From Thermoplasmata archaeon (GTDB taxonomy: Archaea > Thermoplasmatota > Thermoplasmata > Sysuiplasmatales > Sysuiplasmataceae): a stretch of DNA of 15,417 nucleotides. Below the pieces are notes generated by a model. It ran no database searches. It saw nothing but the letters and a program-made list of their open reading frames with translations, and was not told the DNA's origin. A program made the translations under genes and the position numbers. The DNA is taken from positions 1 to 15,417 of the forward strand of contig JAJYOM010000025.1 of assembly GCA_021796175.1 (NCBI GenBank), in the 5' to 3' direction. This document shows, one piece after another, positions 13,110-15,417 of the stretch (position 1 is its first letter; each line of letters starts with the position of its first letter).

Positions 13110-14825
13110 TCAGGTGTGCGTGGAAGTTTCTGCATCTGATGCTGTTTCAGCAGGCAAAGGCTGCGGGGCTTCGGGAACAGGTACATCCACGTCCCCCTCT
13201 GCTTCGATGATGAGCGGACCCTTCTGAACCTTCGGTCTCAGTACGGAGGGTATGATGCCAATCATTACTATTACACCGAAAATCAGGAATACGTGATGGA
13301 AAGCGTCCATGAACGGCTTCCAGAGTGCCTGATAGGCTGCACTGTTGACTGTGGATGCAGGAAGGTTGCTTAGTGTTCCGACAAAGAGCTTGATGAAGCT
13401 GCTGACGTTTACAGTGGTGCCTATGAACACAAACGCGATGGTCATAGCCATCATGCTCGCCACATTCAGCATGGTGGAGTTTGTCGCGGCACCAACGCCA
13501 CGGTCCTTCGCGTCGACTGAGTTCATTATGGAAGCGATATTTGGGGATGCAAACATCCCGCCGCCTATACCTGCCAGCGCCAGCACACCCGAGAGCTCGG
13601 CAGCTGGCATAGTTTCAGGGAGAACGCTTAGAATTAGCAGAATCGCTGCAGATAGTGTTATTCCTGCGGTAGTCAGGCCCCTGTAGCCTATCCTGTCGGA
13701 TATTATGCCGCTCAGGGGGCCGGCTGCAAGGAATCCGAGGCTCATGGGTATCATCGCCAGGCCCGCGTTGAATGCACTGAGTCCCTTGACACCTTCCAGG
13801 AAAAACACAAGCAGGAACATCATACCGCCCCTGCCTAGCGACAGGAGCATTGCCGACAGAACACCAGAGCTGAACATTCTGCTTCTGAAGAGACTGAACT
13901 TCATCAGCGGGTACCTTGCCCACTTCACCTCATTTACAATGAAAAGCGCCAGCAGTACGGCGAACATAATGAAACAGATAAGGCTGTATGTGAGAAACGG
14001 ATGGAATGTATTGTAGAACACATTGTTGCCGGGAGAGGTGCCCGCGGGCATTGCGCCCAGAGTGTAGAAAGTTGAGCCTAGAAGGAGCATTGCAATTGAG
14101 GCGGAGAACAGGACTGCCCCGGGTATGTCAAGCGATTCTTTCCTTGCCGGCTTGGAGAGCTCATGCAGGCGTGTGTAGGCCCAAATTGTAGCGAATATCC
14201 CTATGGGTACATTGATGAAAAAGATGTATCTCCAGCTTGCTATGGAAGTAATCACACCACCGAGAACAAGCCCCAGCATGCTGCCGCCTACGCCCGAAAC
14301 CATGTTCGTTCCCAGAGCAAGGCCCCTCTGATTCGGTGGAAACGCATCTGTCAGGAGTGCTGCAGAATTAGACCAGAGCATGGCGGCGCCCACTGCCTGA
14401 ACGAACCTGAACATGACGAGCTGCAGTCCCTCTGTCATCAGACCGTTGGGTATGATGATTCCAGAGAACCCCGCCAAAAGTGACCCTGCAGTAAATATAG
14501 CGAAGCCCGCATTGTAAATTTTCACCCTGCCCTTAAGATCGGCCACTCTTCCAAAGAATATCAGCAGCGTGGCGGTTATGAGCATATAACCCATCAGCGA
14601 CCATATGACGTAGATGAATGAATTGGCACTGGCAATCGCATATGCAGTTGAAGTGAATGGCGCATTGCCGCCCGGCAGGTGGTGAAGTATACTCTGCAGA
14701 ATGTACGGAAGAGATATGATCACTATGCTCGTGTCTATGGAGGCCATCAATATGGCTATCGTAGTGTTTGAGAGCACTACCCATTTGTAATTCGAGGATC
14801 TTGTCGCCTCGTTGCCGTTTTGCAT
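13110..14825 (-). CDS. MFS transporter, DHA2 (EmrB/QacA) family
   Basis: A 571-residue proton-coupled drug/metabolite exporter-type permease with about 14 hydrophobic segments. Visible traits: Asp31 in helix 1 within MASIDTSIVIISLP (motif D1), motif A GRVADLKGR (92-100), a motif-C-like GVGGSMLGLVLGG (178-190, lacking the usual Pro) and WRYIFFINVPIG (198-209), which marks DHA2 members. The last 40 residues form a Pro/Glu-rich cytoplasmic tail. I chose ATG 14825 because membrane sequence begins soon after; a frame opening at ATG 14915 adds 30 residues without transporter character. GAGAGGT lies 11 bases before ATG 14825, a rather long spacing. The substrate is unknown; multidrug or organic anion efflux is typical. 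The stop is 9 bases from the longest purP frame. Confidence 0.92.
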   Translation of the reverse strand: MQNGNEATRSSNYKWVVLSNTTIAILMASIDTSIVIISLPYILQSILHHLPGGNAPFTSTAYAIASANSFIYVIWSLMGYMLITATLLIFFGRVADLKGRVKIYNAGFAIFTAGSLLAGFSGIIIPNGLMTEGLQLVMFRFVQAVGAAMLWSNSAALLTDAFPPNQRGLALGTNMVSGVGGSMLGLVLGGVITSIASWRYIFFINVPIGIFATIWAYTRLHELSKPARKESLDIPGAVLFSASIAMLLLGSTFYTLGAMPAGTSPGNNVFYNTFHPFLTYSLICFIMFAVLLALFIVNEVKWARYPLMKFSLFRSRMFSSGVLSAMLLSLGRGGMMFLLVFFLEGVKGLSAFNAGLAMIPMSLGFLAAGPLSGIISDRIGYRGLTTAGITLSAAILLILSVLPETMPAAELSGVLALAGIGGGMFASPNIASIMNSVDAKDRGVGAATNSTMLNVASMMAMTIAFVFIGTTVNVSSFIKLFVGTLSNLPASTVNSAAYQALWKPFMDAFHHVFLIFGVIVMIGIIPSVLRPKVQKGPLIIEAEGDVDVPVPEAPQPLPAETASDAETSTHT

Positions 14826-15051
14826 CGTAAATCGTAACCTCTCGCTTATGGACCGATTTGAAAAATCATTCTGTATTTGAACTCTTGCAATTGGGAGCTG
14901 GCTACAGTTTCTCATGGAATGCTCAAAGTAAGCAGTGCATCAAAGGCAGCCGCACAGCCATGGAGATAATGCTGACGATGACAGGCGTACGCGGGCCGTC
15001 ATTACTGTCAGCAGACTTCAGTAGATAGGCAAGCCGCTGTTGTTTGATAAC
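14826..15051. promoter_or_regulatory. Divergent intergenic region between the MFS gene and the terminal membrane-protein gene
   Basis: This 226-base gap should hold both promoters. On the minus strand I see GAGAGGT (14837-14843) and an AT-rich stretch at 14855-14867 reading as the 5-bp inverted repeat GATTT-gaa-AAATC, a possible TATA region or operator for the MFS gene. For the plus-strand gene no convincing TATA box or ribosome site was found. No tRNA or other RNA gene is apparent. Confidence 0.35.
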
Positions 15052-15417
15052 ATGCTGGACAATGACGCAAATACGGCAAAGAGCCTGGCACTGGCAACAG
15101 TCATACTTGAAACCGTGTTCTTTGCAATTGGCGTGATAGTGCTCGTTCTGGCGGTTGTGAGGGTTGCCGTCACTGGTGCGGATCTCGCGACAATGGGCAT
15201 CATAACACTGGTGTTCATGATATTCCTCGCAGTCGGGATCGTGTGGCTGCTGCTCGATTTCTATCTGGTGTACAGGCCGCTTGCTCAGGAACATGTTGCT
15301 GGGGCTGAAACACCCTCGCTAGTGCTGGGAATAATACGGCTGATTGTCGGCGGTGTAATACCCGGAATATGTGAAGATACGGGATTCGCTGCAGAAGATG
15401 ACAGGGGCACATCCTGC
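15052..15417 (+). CDS. Small polytopic membrane protein, partial, with probable frameshift near its visible end
   Basis: A reading frame open from ATG 15052 to the window end (122 codons). Hydrophobic segments: residues 12-40, 47-73 and 88-106; the last reads TPSLVLGIIRLIVGGVIPGI, a signature-like ending seen in small archaeal and bacterial membrane proteins of unknown function. After Ile106 this frame turns into CEDTGFAAEDDRGTSC, unlike a membrane-protein continuation. The next frame (+1) from base 15371 reads VKIRDSLQKMTGAHP, with codons like the rest of the genome, and looks like the expected basic cytoplasmic segment. A one-base insertion or two-base loss near 15370, real or a sequencing error, would explain this. 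TTG 15040 is an alternative start; no ribosome site is clear. Divergent from the MFS transporter. Confidence 0.6.
   Translation, partial: MLDNDANTAKSLALATVILETVFFAIGVIVLVLAVVRVAVTGADLATMGIITLVFMIFLAVGIVWLLLDFYLVYRPLAQEHVAGAETPSLVLGIIRLIVGGVIPGICEDTGFAAEDDRGTSC

Noticed and set aside
14826..15051. Possible tRNA or small RNA gene in the gap
   Set aside because: No GTTC-containing T-arm with a matching acceptor stem was found by eye; the region reads as plain divergent promoter DNA.
14923..15294. Minus-strand open frame of 123 codons rich in His and Cys, resembling a metal-binding protein
   Set aside because: It is the complement of the hydrophobic plus-strand frame; His, Gln and Cys arise from the antisense of Val, Leu and Ala codons.

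Overview
The window looks like a chromosomal stretch from an archaeon, most likely of the Thermoplasmata lineage at moderate GC. It carries archaeal-type release factor aRF1, the GEK1-type D-aminoacyl-tRNA deacylase, archaeal UMP kinase, PurP (an archaea-typical purine enzyme), archaeal ArgRS and a glycoprotein-like surface protein. Its promoters are TATA boxes about 25 bases from the start codon, often giving leaderless or very short 5' leaders, mixed with genes that have GGAGG or GGTG ribosome sites. The lineage is inferred from gene content and style; no rRNA is present to prove it.

Left edge (1-655): a minus-strand pair, a MoaD/ThiS-like ubiquitin-fold protein ending in Gly-Gly, overlapped (ATGA) by the start of a BNR/sialidase-like beta-propeller gene that runs off the window. 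Its promoter lies back to back with the promoter of the next operon.

656-4768 (+): a tightly packed operon with gaps of 0-12 bases or short overlaps: winged-helix regulator, a two-segment membrane protein with a coiled-coil tail, a 42-residue helical microprotein, a bactofilin-like beta-helix protein, an ABC-2 exporter ATPase, its permease and, 11 bases later, dtdA. The first six genes look like one functional unit: a regulator, membrane-anchored and polymer-forming parts, and an exporter. This is the most interesting part of the window.

4758-8451: pyrH (minus) converges on dtdA with an 11-base overlap and diverges from prf1 (+), which overlaps argS by 4 bases. This is a housekeeping block for translation and pyrimidine nucleotides.

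8501-13100 (-): a large, cysteine-free, sequon-rich, PKD/CARDB-type surface protein anchored by a C-terminal membrane helix, then purP upstream of it.

13110-15417: a DHA2-type 14-helix MFS transporter (minus) and, divergently, a small membrane protein gene cut by the window end, which appears to carry a frameshift near base 15370. No tRNA, rRNA, CRISPR array or insertion sequence was seen. No stretch longer than 300 bases lacks a gene.
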